Translations under genes and position numbers: made by a program | Notes under the pieces: model-generated | What the model was told of the DNA's origin: nothing | The model's database searches: none | Seen by the model: only the letters and a program-made list of their open reading frames with translations | Part shown: piece after piece, positions 8,155 through 17,681 of the stretch | How the letters are laid out: each line of letters begins with the position of its first letter | Position numbering within the stretch: position 1 is the stretch's first letter | NCBI GenBank assembly: GCA_035695765.1 | Contig: DASRRI010000088.1 | Span: 1 to 64,000 of the forward strand | Direction: 5' to 3' | DNA length: 64,000 nucleotides | Source of the DNA: Dongia_A sp035695765 | GTDB taxonomy: Bacteria; Pseudomonadota; Alphaproteobacteria; Dongiales; Dongiaceae

Positions 8155-9309
8155 ATGAATATTGCGGGGCCGCTTTCCGGCATTACCATCATCGATCTGA
8201 CCCGCGTGCTCGCCGGCCCGTTTTGCACGCTGCTGCTCGCCGATCTTGGCGCCCGCGTCATAAAAGTGGAGCAGCCGGGAAAAGGCGACGATTCGCGCGC
8301 CTATGGTCCCTTCATCAACGGCAAATCCGGCTATTTCGTGGCGCAGAACCGGGGCAAGGAATCGATCGCGCTCGACCTCAAGGTGGCGGACGACGTTGCG
8401 ATCCTGCATCGCCTGCTGCGCAAGGCGGATGTACTGGTGGAAAATTTCCGGCCCGGTGCCATGGACCGGCTCGGCCTCGGCTGGAGCGCCCTCAAAGACC
8501 GCTATCCACGCCTCATCTATGCGGCCACCTCCGGATTCGGCCAGACCGGTCCTTATGCGCAGCGCCCGGCCTATGACGTGATCGCGCAGGCCATGGGCGG
8601 GATCATGAGCCTGACCGGCCACGAAGGCGGCCCACCGACGCGCGTCGGCTCCTCGATCGGCGATCTGGGGGCCGGCCTGTTCACCGCGCTTGGAATCGTT
8701 TCGGCGCTGCACGACCGGACGCGCACCGGCAGCGGCATGCTGATCGACGTGGCGATGCTGGACAGCCAGGTCGCGCTGCTGGAGAATTCGGTAATCCGCT
8801 ACTTTGCCACCGGCCAGTCACCGAAGCCAGTCGGCGCGCGCCATTCCTCGATCGCTCCCTTCGAGCCTTATCGCGCCAAGAATGGCTATATCGTCATCGC
8901 CTGCGGCAATGACGAGCTGTTCCGTCGGCTGGCGGCCTGCCTGCAGCGGCCGGAGCTCGCGACTGATCCGCGCTTTGCGGACAACGGCAAACGCAGCGAC
9001 CACGTGCTCGCGCTCAAGGAAACGCTCGAGCAGATCCTGGCGCCGCATGGCGTGGAGCACTGGCTCGGCGTGCTGGGCGCCGCTGGCATTCCCTGCGCGC
9101 CGATCAATGACGTGGCGCACGCCTGTGCCGATCCGCAGGTCGTCGCGCGCAACATGATCGTGCCGTTGGAAGATGACGCCCTGCCGGGCATCAAGGTGGC
9201 AGGCTTGCCGATCAAGATGTCGGCCTATCCCGACCGCGACCTGCGGGAAGCAGCACCCGATCTGGATGCCGACCGTGCCCGCATTCTGGCGGACTTTCCG
9301 GACCGATGA
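8155..9309 (+). CDS. CaiB/BaiF family CoA transferase
   Basis: A 384-residue family III CoA transferase, which moves CoA between acyl groups through an aspartyl-CoA intermediate. The start ITIIDLTRVLAGPFCTLLLADLGARVIKVEQPGKGDDSR is typical, and DVAMLDSQVALLEN lies in the middle of the protein. GGAGG-like sequence precedes the ATG. The stop overlaps the next start as ATGA, so it heads a three-gene operon with the acylase and the threonine dehydratase. The acyl substrate is unknown. Confidence 0.88.
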   Translation: MNIAGPLSGITIIDLTRVLAGPFCTLLLADLGARVIKVEQPGKGDDSRAYGPFINGKSGYFVAQNRGKESIALDLKVADDVAILHRLLRKADVLVENFRPGAMDRLGLGWSALKDRYPRLIYAATSGFGQTGPYAQRPAYDVIAQAMGGIMSLTGHEGGPPTRVGSSIGDLGAGLFTALGIVSALHDRTRTGSGMLIDVAMLDSQVALLENSVIRYFATGQSPKPVGARHSSIAPFEPYRAKNGYIVIACGNDELFRRLAACLQRPELATDPRFADNGKRSDHVLALKETLEQILAPHGVEHWLGVLGAAGIPCAPINDVAHACADPQVVARNMIVPLEDDALPGIKVAGLPIKMSAYPDRDLREAAPDLDADRARILADFPDR

Positions 9310-11657
9310 AGCCGATCCTGGCCAGACGTGTGCGCGTCAGGCGGTGGATCACACGCGGGTTGCTGGCTGCGCTCTTCCTGTTCATCGCCGGCATAGGCTT
9401 CGCCGCCTGGATGGTGCTGGGCTCGCTGCCGAAAGTCTCGGGCGAGATCCGGCTTGCCGATTCCAGTCTTTCCGCGCCGCTGACCATCGGGCGCGACAGC
9501 GCCGGCATTGTCACCATCACGGCCCAGACCGAGCTTGACGCCGATTTCGCGCTCGGCTTCGTGCATGCGCAGGAACGCCTGTTCCAGATGGAGTTGATGC
9601 GGCGCCTCGGCTCCGGTCGGTTATCGGAGCTGTTCGGCATCCGCGCGCTGAAACGGGATAGGCTGATGCGCATGCTCGGCCTGGCGCAGCAGGCGCAGGC
9701 GCAATATGAGGCGGCCTCGCCTGATCTGCGTGCTGCCCTCGACGCCTATTCCGCCGGCGTCAACGCCTACCTGAAGTGGCACGGTTTCCCGTTGCCGCCG
9801 GAATTCCTGTTGCTGCGGTTCGAGCCGGAACCCTGGCGCCCGACCGACAGCCTGCTGTGGGGCCGGCTGATGGCGTGGCAGCTATCCGGCAACGCGGGGC
9901 AGGAGATCGAGGACGAGCATCTTCGGCGTGCGGTCAGTCCCGATCTGCTGCCCCTGTTGCTCCGCGAGGAGGGCAAGCAGGCCGCTTTGGCTGGTTTCAC
10001 CCCGACCCGCAGCGCATCGAACAATTGGGCGATCGCGGGTGGGCTTACGGCGAGCGGTTCCCCTATCCTCGCCAACGATCCGCATCTCGAACTGTCGGCG
10101 CCGGCGACCTGGTACATGGCGCGGCTGACGACGAAAGAGGGAACGCGCGTCGGCGCCACGGTGCCGGGCCTGCCCTTCCTGGTCATCGGCAGCAACGGCC
10201 ATGTGGCATGGGGCTTCACGACGACGCACAGCGATACCGAGGATCTGTTCGAGGAACATCTGTCGCCGGCCAAGCCCGAGCACTATGACACGCCGAGCGG
10301 CCCAGTGCCCTTCGACGTCCGGCACGAGATCATCAAGGTCAAGGATGGCGCGGACGTGACCTTCGACGTCCGCTCGACCCGTCACGGTCCTTTGATCAGC
10401 GACATCGATCCGGAGCGCTATCTCCATCGGCGCTTCGCGCTGGCCTGGACCGGCTTCCAGCCGGACGACCGGTCGCCCGAGGCCTTCCTGAATATGAATC
10501 GCGCGAAGAACGCGGCGGAGTTCAAGGATGCGCTGCGCGACTTCCATTCACCGCAGCAGAACGTGGTGTTTGCGGATACCGAGGGCAATATCGGATTCGT
10601 CGCTGCCGGCCGGGTTCCGGTGCGGCGCAACATCGCGAATGAATCGCTGTTCCCGGCGCCAGGATGGATCGATGATTACAGCTGGACGGGCACCCTCTCC
10701 TTCGCCGATCTGCCGCAGATCGAGAATCCGCCTGCGGGGCGGATCATCACTGCCAACAATGACATCAGGCCGCTGCGCTACCTGCATTTTCTCGGCCATA
10801 GTTTCGACCGGCCCTATCGCCGCGACCGCATCCAGTCCTTGCTTGCGGATACGCACGGCGCGACGCTTGAAGACATGGAGCGCATCCAGACTGATGATTT
10901 CTCCACGCCTTTGCTCGGCTTCGTGAAGGCGCATCTGCCGGAGGTCGCACCATCGGTGCCGCTCGACATCGCCGCCGGGATGGCCGGCTGGGACGGCCGG
11001 ATGGTACCTGACCGGCCGGAGCCCTTGATCGCGACGGCCTGGCTTTATGCAACCGCCCGGCGCCTCCTCGCGGATGACATGGGCACGGAGGAATTCGAAG
11101 GCTGGTGGCTGTGGCAGGTCGATATCCTGGACGATGTGATGAAGGATGCGCGCTGGTGCGACGACCGCGGGACGCCGATGGTGGAGAATTGCCGCGATGT
11201 CGTCCGCGCCTCGTTCGGCGAAGCGCTGAACGCCTTGCGCGGACGGTACGGCATGGACTGGCGGGAGTGGAGCTGGGGCGCTGCACACCAGATGCAGTTC
11301 CGCCATCCAGTGTTTGCGCAATTGCCTTATGTCGGCAACCGCCTGGTGCCGGCGGTGGCGACACCCGGCGACCATTTCACGATCAACCGCGGCGGCACGG
11401 CCATCAGCGATGATGGCGCCCTGTTCACCGACGTGCATGGCCCCGGCATGCGCCTGGCGGTCGATATGAGCCGGCCCGACTCACCAGTCTTCAGCCTGGC
11501 GGGCGGCCAATCGGGCCATCCCATGTCACGCCATTACAGTGACCTGTTGCCGGAATGGGCGGAGGGGCTCTATCGCACATTCCAGAATCCCGCGCAGGAT
11601 GTGCTGATCCTGCGGCCGCAACAAAAAAAGCCCAACGCGGAGGAGACGACACCATGA
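9306..11657 (+). CDS. Penicillin acylase family protein
   Basis: A 783-residue N-terminal nucleophile hydrolase precursor. A membrane/signal segment at residues 19-41 (LLAALFLFIAGIGFAAWMVLG) directs it out of the cytoplasm. The alpha chain contains FALGFVHAQERLFQMELMRR. Autocleavage is expected before S238 in ASNNWAIAGG, which becomes the nucleophile of the beta chain. Later strings NDPHLELSAPATWY and RHGPL fit the family. Bacterial members cleave amides such as acyl-homoserine lactones or beta-lactam side chains; the natural substrate here is not evident. It overlaps both neighbours by four bases. Confidence 0.9.
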   Translation: MKPILARRVRVRRWITRGLLAALFLFIAGIGFAAWMVLGSLPKVSGEIRLADSSLSAPLTIGRDSAGIVTITAQTELDADFALGFVHAQERLFQMELMRRLGSGRLSELFGIRALKRDRLMRMLGLAQQAQAQYEAASPDLRAALDAYSAGVNAYLKWHGFPLPPEFLLLRFEPEPWRPTDSLLWGRLMAWQLSGNAGQEIEDEHLRRAVSPDLLPLLLREEGKQAALAGFTPTRSASNNWAIAGGLTASGSPILANDPHLELSAPATWYMARLTTKEGTRVGATVPGLPFLVIGSNGHVAWGFTTTHSDTEDLFEEHLSPAKPEHYDTPSGPVPFDVRHEIIKVKDGADVTFDVRSTRHGPLISDIDPERYLHRRFALAWTGFQPDDRSPEAFLNMNRAKNAAEFKDALRDFHSPQQNVVFADTEGNIGFVAAGRVPVRRNIANESLFPAPGWIDDYSWTGTLSFADLPQIENPPAGRIITANNDIRPLRYLHFLGHSFDRPYRRDRIQSLLADTHGATLEDMERIQTDDFSTPLLGFVKAHLPEVAPSVPLDIAAGMAGWDGRMVPDRPEPLIATAWLYATARRLLADDMGTEEFEGWWLWQVDILDDVMKDARWCDDRGTPMVENCRDVVRASFGEALNALRGRYGMDWREWSWGAAHQMQFRHPVFAQLPYVGNRLVPAVATPGDHFTINRGGTAISDDGALFTDVHGPGMRLAVDMSRPDSPVFSLAGGQSGHPMSRHYSDLLPEWAEGLYRTFQNPAQDVLILRPQQKKPNAEETTP

Positions 11658-12892
11658 CCGGAATCGCGAGGCCCACTCTCGACGACATTCGCCGCGCCGC
11701 CGAAGCGATCAGGGGCCAGGTGGTACGCACGCCGTTCGTATCGGCCCCGCGCCTCGCCAAGCAGCTAGGTCTCGCGTCCCTCAAGCTGAAACTCGAGAAC
11801 CAGCAATTCACCGGCTCGTTCAAGGATCGCGGGGCCTACTACAAGCTGAAGAGCCTCACGCCTGACGAGGCCAAGCGCGGCGTGATCGCCATGTCGGCCG
11901 GCAATCATGCGCAAGGCGTCGCCTATCACGCCCAACGCCTCGGCATCCCGGCCACCATCGTGATGCCCGAGCAAACGCCCTTCACCAAGATCGAGCGCAC
12001 CGCCAGCTTCGGCCCGCGCGTGATCCTGAAGGGCGACAGCATCGACGCCGCCGCGATCTATGCGCGCGAGCTGGCGGCCAAGGAAAATCTGGTCTTCGTG
12101 CATCCGTACGATGACCCCTACATCGTGGCTGGCCAGGGGACCATCGGCCTCGAAATTCTTGAAGACGACCCCGATCTCGATTTCCTGGTCATCCCGATTG
12201 GCGGCGGCGGCCTGATCGGGGGCATCTCCACCACCATCAAGGCGCTGAAGCCCGGTATCGAGATCTATGGGGTTGAAAGCGACCTCTACCCGTCGATGCA
12301 TCACGCCATCAACGAGATCCCACCGGCCAATGGTGGCCAGACCCTGGCGGACGGCATCGCGGTCAAGTCGCCCGGCGCGCTGACGCGGGCGATCGTCGAG
12401 GAGAACGTCCGCGAGGTCCTGCTGGTGGATGAGATGTCGGTCGAGCGCGCGGTCGGCATGCTGATCGAAATGCAGCGGGTGGTCGCCGAGGGCGCAGGCG
12501 CGGCGGGCATTGCCGCCATGCTGTGTCATCCCAGCGCCTTCAAGAACTGCAAGGTCGGCGTGGTGATCGGCGGAGGCAACATCGATTCACGCCTGCTGTC
12601 GCAGATCCTGATGCGCACTCTGGTGCTGGACGGCCGCATGGCGACCCTGCGGATCGAGATCATCGACCAGCCCGGCGTGATGTCGACCATTACCAAGGTT
12701 ATTGGCCAGACCGGCGGCAACATCATGGACATCACCCACCACCGGCTGTTCATCGACCTGCCGGTGAAGCGCGCCGAAATCGACGCGCTGGTCGAGACCC
12801 GCAACGCCAACCACGTCGCCGAGATCATCGAAAAGCTTGAACAGGCTGGATTTTCCACCCGCAGGCTGAGCAGCCGGTCGGGTGAAGGATGA
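11654..12892 (+). CDS. Threonine ammonia-lyase with C-terminal ACT domain
   Basis: A 412-residue fold-type II PLP enzyme that deaminates threonine (or serine) to 2-oxobutyrate. The PLP lysine is in FTGSFKDRGAYYK (K57), the phosphate-binding loop is IGGGGLIGG, and the ACT domain begins near RIEIIDQPGVMSTITKVIGQ around residue 330. The length matches the catabolic-type enzyme rather than the longer two-ACT IlvA. The ATG at 11654 forms an ATGA overlap with the acylase stop; an upstream in-frame GTG is rejected because of this. The metabolic reason for linkage to CaiB and the acylase is unclear. Confidence 0.92.
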   Translation: MTGIARPTLDDIRRAAEAIRGQVVRTPFVSAPRLAKQLGLASLKLKLENQQFTGSFKDRGAYYKLKSLTPDEAKRGVIAMSAGNHAQGVAYHAQRLGIPATIVMPEQTPFTKIERTASFGPRVILKGDSIDAAAIYARELAAKENLVFVHPYDDPYIVAGQGTIGLEILEDDPDLDFLVIPIGGGGLIGGISTTIKALKPGIEIYGVESDLYPSMHHAINEIPPANGGQTLADGIAVKSPGALTRAIVEENVREVLLVDEMSVERAVGMLIEMQRVVAEGAGAAGIAAMLCHPSAFKNCKVGVVIGGGNIDSRLLSQILMRTLVLDGRMATLRIEIIDQPGVMSTITKVIGQTGGNIMDITHHRLFIDLPVKRAEIDALVETRNANHVAEIIEKLEQAGFSTRRLSSRSGEG

Positions 12893-12981
12893 ATGGTCGC
12901 AGCGCCGACCTAACCAAGTTTTAACTAAGTTCCGGGCATGTTGCCGGACGGATAAATACTTGTTTCGGTTGGTCGTTCGGC

Positions 12982-13839
12982 ATGTTTGTCATCATCGGCG
13001 CCGTTATTGTCCTCGGCTGTGTGTTCGGCGCCTTTTCGGTGCATGGAGATCTGCGAGTCCTTTTCCAGCCGATCGAGTTCGTCATCATCCTGGGTTCGGC
13101 GGCCGGCGCCTTCATCATCGGCAACACGAAGACCAACATCAAACAGGTGTTCAAGGGCCTGAAGCGTGCACTGAAAGGGCCAACCTACAAAAAGGCGGAC
13201 TATGTCGAGCTGCTGAGTGTGCTCTACCAGCTTTTCAAGCTCGCCAAGACCAAGGGCATGCTGGCGCTCGAACAGCATGTGGAAAAACCCGACGAAAGCA
13301 CGTTGTTCAGTCAGTTCCCGAAGTTCCAGAAAGACCACCACGCGCTCGAGTTCCTGTGCGACTATCTGCGCATGATGACGTTGGGGACCGAGAACCCCAA
13401 TGAGGTCGAGACCCTGATAGATGCGGAATTGGAAACACATCATCAGGAGCTCCACGGCGCCTCGCATGCCATCCAGAACATGGCGGATGGCATGCCGGCT
13501 CTCGGCATCGTCGCTGCCGTGTTGGGCGTCATCACGACGATGGGCTCGATCACGGAACCACCCAAAGTGCTGGGCGAACTGATCGGCGCGGCACTGGTCG
13601 GAACCTTCTTCGGCGTGCTGGTCTCCTACGGTTTCGTGGCTCCGCTGGCCGGCATCATCCAGGCGGTCGATGCGACCGACGCTAAATACTATCAGTGCAT
13701 GAAGGCAGGGCTGCTCGCGCACATGCAGGGCTATCCGCCGGCGGTCTCCGTCGAATTCGCGCGCAAGGTTCTGCTCTCCACCGAACGGCCGAATTTCTAC
13801 GAAGTGGAGCAGGCGGTGAGCGCACTGCCGCCGGTCTGA
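12982..13839 (+). CDS. motA: Flagellar motor stator protein MotA
   Basis: A 285-residue inner-membrane stator subunit with four membrane segments, two near the N-terminus (FVIIGAVIVLGCVFGAF and FVIILGSAAGAFIIG) and two after residue 170 (ALGIVAAVLGVITTMG and LIGAALVGTFFGVLVSYGFV). The long cytoplasmic loop between holds the charged residues that contact the rotor. With MotB, ten bases downstream, it forms the proton-driven stator that torques the flagellum. No other flagellar genes are present. Confidence 0.95.
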   Translation: MFVIIGAVIVLGCVFGAFSVHGDLRVLFQPIEFVIILGSAAGAFIIGNTKTNIKQVFKGLKRALKGPTYKKADYVELLSVLYQLFKLAKTKGMLALEQHVEKPDESTLFSQFPKFQKDHHALEFLCDYLRMMTLGTENPNEVETLIDAELETHHQELHGASHAIQNMADGMPALGIVAAVLGVITTMGSITEPPKVLGELIGAALVGTFFGVLVSYGFVAPLAGIIQAVDATDAKYYQCMKAGLLAHMQGYPPAVSVEFARKVLLSTERPNFYEVEQAVSALPPV

Positions 13840-13849
13840 GGACCAGGCC

Positions 13850-14866
13850 GTGGCCGACGAACGCCCAATCATCATCAAGCGCATCAAGAAGGTGGGCGGC
13901 GGTCATCATGGCGGCGCCTGGAAAGTCGCTTATGCCGACTTCGTCACCGCGATGATGGCGTTCTTCCTGCTGCTGTGGCTGCTGAACGCGGTCACCGAAG
14001 AGCAGAAGAAGGGCATTGCCGCTTACTTCCGCCCCACCCTCGCCGTCCAGAACACTTCGGCCACCTTCACCATTCTCGCCGGCAACGCGCAGCCGATGGA
14101 GGATATGTCTGGCGGCGCATCGGTGCAGACCGACCTGGATGATGCAGAGCAAGCCGAGGTGACCCAACCGGAGCCTGCCACGGGTGAAGGCGAGAAGCCG
14201 CAGACCGATGACGGCGCCGAGCCGGAGGCCGGCGATGGCAAGACGCCCGATCCGGGCAAGGGCGCAAAGCCGGTCGACCTTGCGGAGGCTGAGGCTACCG
14301 TCAAAGCCGAGGAGCAGAAGCAATTCGAGCAGATCCAGAACGACATCAAGAATGCGATCGAAGAGACTCCCGAGCTGAAGGAGCTCGAGAAGAATCTGAA
14401 AATCGACCAGACCGAAGATGGCATCCGCATCCAGCTGCTCGATCAGGAGAAGGTTTCGATGTTCCCCTCCGGCAGCTCGGTTATGCAGCCGCGCAGCAGG
14501 GAGTTGCTGGAGAAGGTGGCGGAGGTCGTGAAGACCCTGCCGAACAAGATCGAGATCTCCGGCCACACCGACGCCAAGCCCTATCCCGGCGGCCACGACT
14601 ACACCAATTGGGAACTCTCCGCCGACCGCGCCAACGCCTCGCGCCGGGTCCTGGTCAATGCCGGCATCAGCGTCGACCGCCTGGAAAAGATTGAAGGAAA
14701 GGCCGACACCGACCCGTTCGTGAAGGCCGATCCGTTCGACCCGCAGAACCGGCGCATCAGCATCGTTCTGCTGCGCCAGCCCAAGCCCACCCAGACCGCC
14801 GCCGATGGTGCCGCCGCACCTGCGCCCACCGAGCCGGCGGGACCACGGCCGGAGCTAGTCCCCTAG
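13850..14866 (+). CDS. motB: Flagellar motor stator protein MotB
   Basis: A 338-residue stator protein. It has a short basic N-terminus, one membrane helix starting at GAWKVAYADFVTAMMAFF with D30 as the expected proton-carrying aspartate, a long Ala/Glu/Lys-rich periplasmic linker (residues 95-185), and a C-terminal OmpA-like peptidoglycan-binding domain (ISGHTDAKPYPGG, NWELSADRANASRRVL). The start is GTG, ten bases after motA. The linker is longer than in enteric MotB, as is usual in alphaproteobacteria. Confidence 0.95.
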   Translation: MADERPIIIKRIKKVGGGHHGGAWKVAYADFVTAMMAFFLLLWLLNAVTEEQKKGIAAYFRPTLAVQNTSATFTILAGNAQPMEDMSGGASVQTDLDDAEQAEVTQPEPATGEGEKPQTDDGAEPEAGDGKTPDPGKGAKPVDLAEAEATVKAEEQKQFEQIQNDIKNAIEETPELKELEKNLKIDQTEDGIRIQLLDQEKVSMFPSGSSVMQPRSRELLEKVAEVVKTLPNKIEISGHTDAKPYPGGHDYTNWELSADRANASRRVLVNAGISVDRLEKIEGKADTDPFVKADPFDPQNRRISIVLLRQPKPTQTAADGAAAPAPTEPAGPRPELVP

Positions 14867-14906
14867 CCTTCTCAACACCTTGTGTGGCCTCTTGTAAAGG
14901 CGCCAA

Positions 14907-14928
14907 TGCCCCTCAATATGAAGGGGCA
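14907..14928 (+). terminator. Hairpin after motAB
   Basis: TGCCCCT and AGGGGCA pair around an 8-base AT-rich loop about 40 bases after motB. The following T tract is poor. It also argues that the next gene starts downstream, at 14953, rather than at the earlier in-frame GTG at 14884. Confidence 0.4.
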
Positions 14929-14952
14929 ATTCAACGTCGAAAGGCGCTCAAG

Positions 14953-15474
14953 GTGACGGAACGCAAGGTCCCAGCCATTGTCCTTGGCGGGTCGAGTGCT
15001 GGCGGTGATGGTGCGATCCACGATCCGCTGCTGCATCCCGAATTTTATGAAGGTGTCGCTCTCCGGCGGATGTTCGCCTTCTTCCTGGACATGCTCCTCA
15101 TCGGAATCATCATGATCGTCGCCGTGATCGCGGCTACGGCGCTCGCAATCATTTCCTTGGGCTTGCTTGCAATCCCTGCGTTCCTGTTTGGCACGGTGGC
15201 CCTTGGGCTGCTGTATGATGTCTTTACGATTGGTGGCCCGGCCTCTGCGACGCCGGGAATGCGGGTTTTCGGGCTGAAAGTCATCACCTGGTCGGGCGGC
15301 CGGCCGGATACTCTCCAGGCCTTCCTGATGTCCGCCCTGTTCTGGGCTATTCACGGCCTGACGGGCTGGCTGGCGGCGGTAGTGGTGTTCTTGAACCCGC
15401 GTTGGCGCTGCGCTCACGATTTTCTGGCTGGAACGGTGGTCGTGCGGTCGGATATCTTTGGAACCAGGCGTTAA
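14953..15474 (+). CDS. RDD-family integral membrane protein
   Basis: About 173 residues with an RDD domain. LRRMFAFFLDMLLIGIIMIVAVIAATAL carries the Arg...Asp motif in the first membrane helix, a second helix pair is around ISLGLLAIPAFLFGTVALGLLYDV, and ATPGMRVFGLKVIT is the conserved loop before the last segments. RDD proteins are mostly uncharacterised; some are sodium/proton antiporters. The start is uncertain: GTG at 14953 with AAAGG upstream is preferred over GTG at 14884, because a hairpin lies between. Confidence 0.8.
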   Translation: MTERKVPAIVLGGSSAGGDGAIHDPLLHPEFYEGVALRRMFAFFLDMLLIGIIMIVAVIAATALAIISLGLLAIPAFLFGTVALGLLYDVFTIGGPASATPGMRVFGLKVITWSGGRPDTLQAFLMSALFWAIHGLTGWLAAVVVFLNPRWRCAHDFLAGTVVVRSDIFGTRR

Positions 15475-15538
15475 CTAGCCCAAAGATTCCGTTGGCGCCG
15501 CTGGTGCAACAGGCTGGAATTGCGGTATTTTGTCGGTC

Positions 15539-16258
15539 ATGAGCGTTCTGGGCCGCGGCTTTCCGATCCCGTTCCTGGTCACCACCGAGGTGCCCTGCCC
15601 CTATCTGCCTGACCGGATGGAGCGCAAGGTCATCACTGAACTCTCCGGCGGCAACGCACCCGAACTGTTTGAGCTTCTGTCCCACGCTGGGTTCCGCCGC
15701 AGCCATTCCATTGCCTATCGCCCTGCCTGCTCCGGCTGCCAGGCTTGCGTGCCGGTGCGCATTCCAGTGAATGAGTTCGATCCCAACCGGACCCAACGCC
15801 GCATCGCGCGCCGCAGCTATGACCTGGTCGCGCGGATCCGCGACAATGTTCCAACGCAGGAGCAGTTCGAGCTGTTCGTGCGCTATCTCGAGGCCCGCCA
15901 TGCTGACGGCGAGATGGTCGGCATGGGCCCGCAGGACTACAGCAGCATGGTGGCGGACAGCCCCGTCGACACGCGCATGGTCGAACTCCGCGATCCCGCT
16001 GGCAAGCTGGTGGCGTGTTGCCTCACCGACTGGAACAAGGACGGCATATCCGCGGTTTATAGCTTCTACGAAACTGCGCGGCCGGATCTCAGCCTTGGAG
16101 TCTATGTGGTGTTGTGGCTGATCGAAGAAGCCAGACGCCGCGACCTGCCTTTCGTCTATCTTGGCTATTGGGTCGAGAACAGCCGGAAGATGGCATATAA
16201 ATCCGGCTTCCGCCCGCTCGAAGGGTATGGCCCCGAGGGCTGGCAACGTTTGGAATAG
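15539..16258 (+). CDS. bpt: Aspartate/glutamate leucyl- or arginyltransferase (Bpt/Ate family)
   Basis: A 239-residue aminoacyl-tRNA-protein transferase that adds an amino acid to exposed N-terminal acidic residues, marking proteins for ClpAP degradation by the N-end rule. The conserved N-terminal cysteine string is CPYLPDRMERKVITEL and the second cluster is CSGCQACVPVRIPV; the C-terminal GNAT-like part has YLGYWVENSRKMAYKSGFRPLE. Bacterial members of this length are mostly leucyltransferases (Bpt), so that is favoured over arginyl transfer. An upstream TTG in frame is ignored in favour of ATG. Confidence 0.9.
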   Translation: MSVLGRGFPIPFLVTTEVPCPYLPDRMERKVITELSGGNAPELFELLSHAGFRRSHSIAYRPACSGCQACVPVRIPVNEFDPNRTQRRIARRSYDLVARIRDNVPTQEQFELFVRYLEARHADGEMVGMGPQDYSSMVADSPVDTRMVELRDPAGKLVACCLTDWNKDGISAVYSFYETARPDLSLGVYVVLWLIEEARRRDLPFVYLGYWVENSRKMAYKSGFRPLEGYGPEGWQRLE

Positions 16259-16410
16259 ATCGCGCCCAGGTGAAAACCGGCCGCGAGCGAGAGGTCTTTT
16301 GAAACCGCACATGCCCTGCTAGGTTCGTCCGCCAATGCGGTGCCCGAGTCAGGCGGCCGCCGCAGTGGCGATAGCGAGCATGTGCTCTGTCTGGTGTGAG
16401 GTTTTCCGGA

Positions 16411-17517
16411 ATGAAACGTCGCAACTTCCTGACCGGCGCCGGCTTGGCGGCGGGCGCGACTACACTTGCGTCCGCCTTGCCCCGCCCGGCCATCGCCCAG
16501 GACCGGCTGGAATGGAAGATGGTGACCGCCTGGCCGAAAGGGCTGCCGGGCCTTGGCACCGGCGCGGAGCGTTTGGCGGAGCGCATCACCAAGGCCTCCG
16601 ATGGACGGCTCAACATCAAGGTGTTCGCGGCGGGCGAACTGGTGCCGGCGATGGGATGCTTCGATGCCGTGTCCCAGGGCCAAGCCGACATGGGCCATGA
16701 CGCGAGCGGCTATCACATTGAGAAGCTGCCGGCTGCCGGCTTCTTCAACGCCATGCCGATGGGACTGACCGCGGGCGAGCTGAATGGCTGGGTCTATTTC
16801 GGCGGCGGCCAGGAATTGTGGGACGAGCTTTATGCGCCCTCCAACGTGAAAGCATTCCTGGCCGGTAATACCGGCGCGCAGATGGGCGGCTGGTTCCGCA
16901 AGGAGATCAATTCGACCGCCGATCTCAAGGGATTGAAGTTCCGCATCACCGGCCATGGTGCACAGGCGCTGACCAGGCTCGGCGTCGAGATCGTGCCGCT
17001 GCCCAATGGAGAAATCTTCTCCAATCTGCAATCCGGTGCGATCGATGGCGCCGAATGGGTCGGCCCGTATAACGACCTGTCGCTCGGCTTCTACAAGATC
17101 ACGAAGCTCTATTACTGGCCCGGCTTCCAGGAGCCAGGCGCCGCCCTCCAATGCATGGTGAACAAGGGCAAGTTCGAAGCCCTGCCGGATGAGCTGAAGC
17201 AGATCGTCGCCGCCTGCTGTAGCGCCGAGAACGACATGATGCTGGCCGAATTCAACGGCCGCAGCCCGGCCGCGCTCTCCTCGCTCATCAACGAACATGG
17301 CGTGCAGCTTAAGCAATTTCCGCGCGATGTGCTGGTCGCCTTCGGGCAGGCCTCCGGACAGGTGATGCAGGAGTTGTTGGAGCGCGGCGACGACATCACG
17401 CGCCAGATCGCATCCTCCTATCTGCGATTCCGCCAAGATACGATGCGTTACACCCGCATTGCCGAGACCGCGTTTACCACTGCCCGCTCCTACAAGTTCG
17501 ATTTTCCGAAGGGTTGA
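16411..17517 (+). CDS. TRAP transporter substrate-binding protein, DctP type, Tat-exported
   Basis: A 368-residue periplasmic binding protein. The signal MKRRNFLTGAGLAAGATTL has the twin-arginine motif, with cleavage expected after AIAQ. LKGLKFRITGHGAQALTRLGVEIVPLPNGEIFSNLQSGAIDGAEWVGPYND is the DctP signature region, including the Arg that binds carboxylates. The WPKGLPG and YYWPGFQEPG strings resemble the subgroup for alpha-keto acids or mannitol-type ligands, but the ligand is not certain. No TRAP membrane genes are adjacent. Confidence 0.88.
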   Translation: MKRRNFLTGAGLAAGATTLASALPRPAIAQDRLEWKMVTAWPKGLPGLGTGAERLAERITKASDGRLNIKVFAAGELVPAMGCFDAVSQGQADMGHDASGYHIEKLPAAGFFNAMPMGLTAGELNGWVYFGGGQELWDELYAPSNVKAFLAGNTGAQMGGWFRKEINSTADLKGLKFRITGHGAQALTRLGVEIVPLPNGEIFSNLQSGAIDGAEWVGPYNDLSLGFYKITKLYYWPGFQEPGAALQCMVNKGKFEALPDELKQIVAACCSAENDMMLAEFNGRSPAALSSLINEHGVQLKQFPRDVLVAFGQASGQVMQELLERGDDITRQIASSYLRFRQDTMRYTRIAETAFTTARSYKFDFPKG

Positions 17518-17681
17518 CGGCGGTGGGGGCGAACTGAACGGTCGTTAATGAGCCTGCTGTTGACAGATTCAGGACGGCTGAGGACACTGGGACGTCACCG
17601 TAACAAAAGACTCATGCTCGGGCTGTTCTGGCCTGATCGAGAAGCGAGACCCGGAAACTCACGCGTGACTTGGAGGTAATC

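Noticed and set aside
17560..17590. Promoter with TTGACA before the first PotF-like gene
   Set aside because: The -35 hexamer is perfect but no acceptable -10 was found at normal spacing, so it is not listed as a feature.
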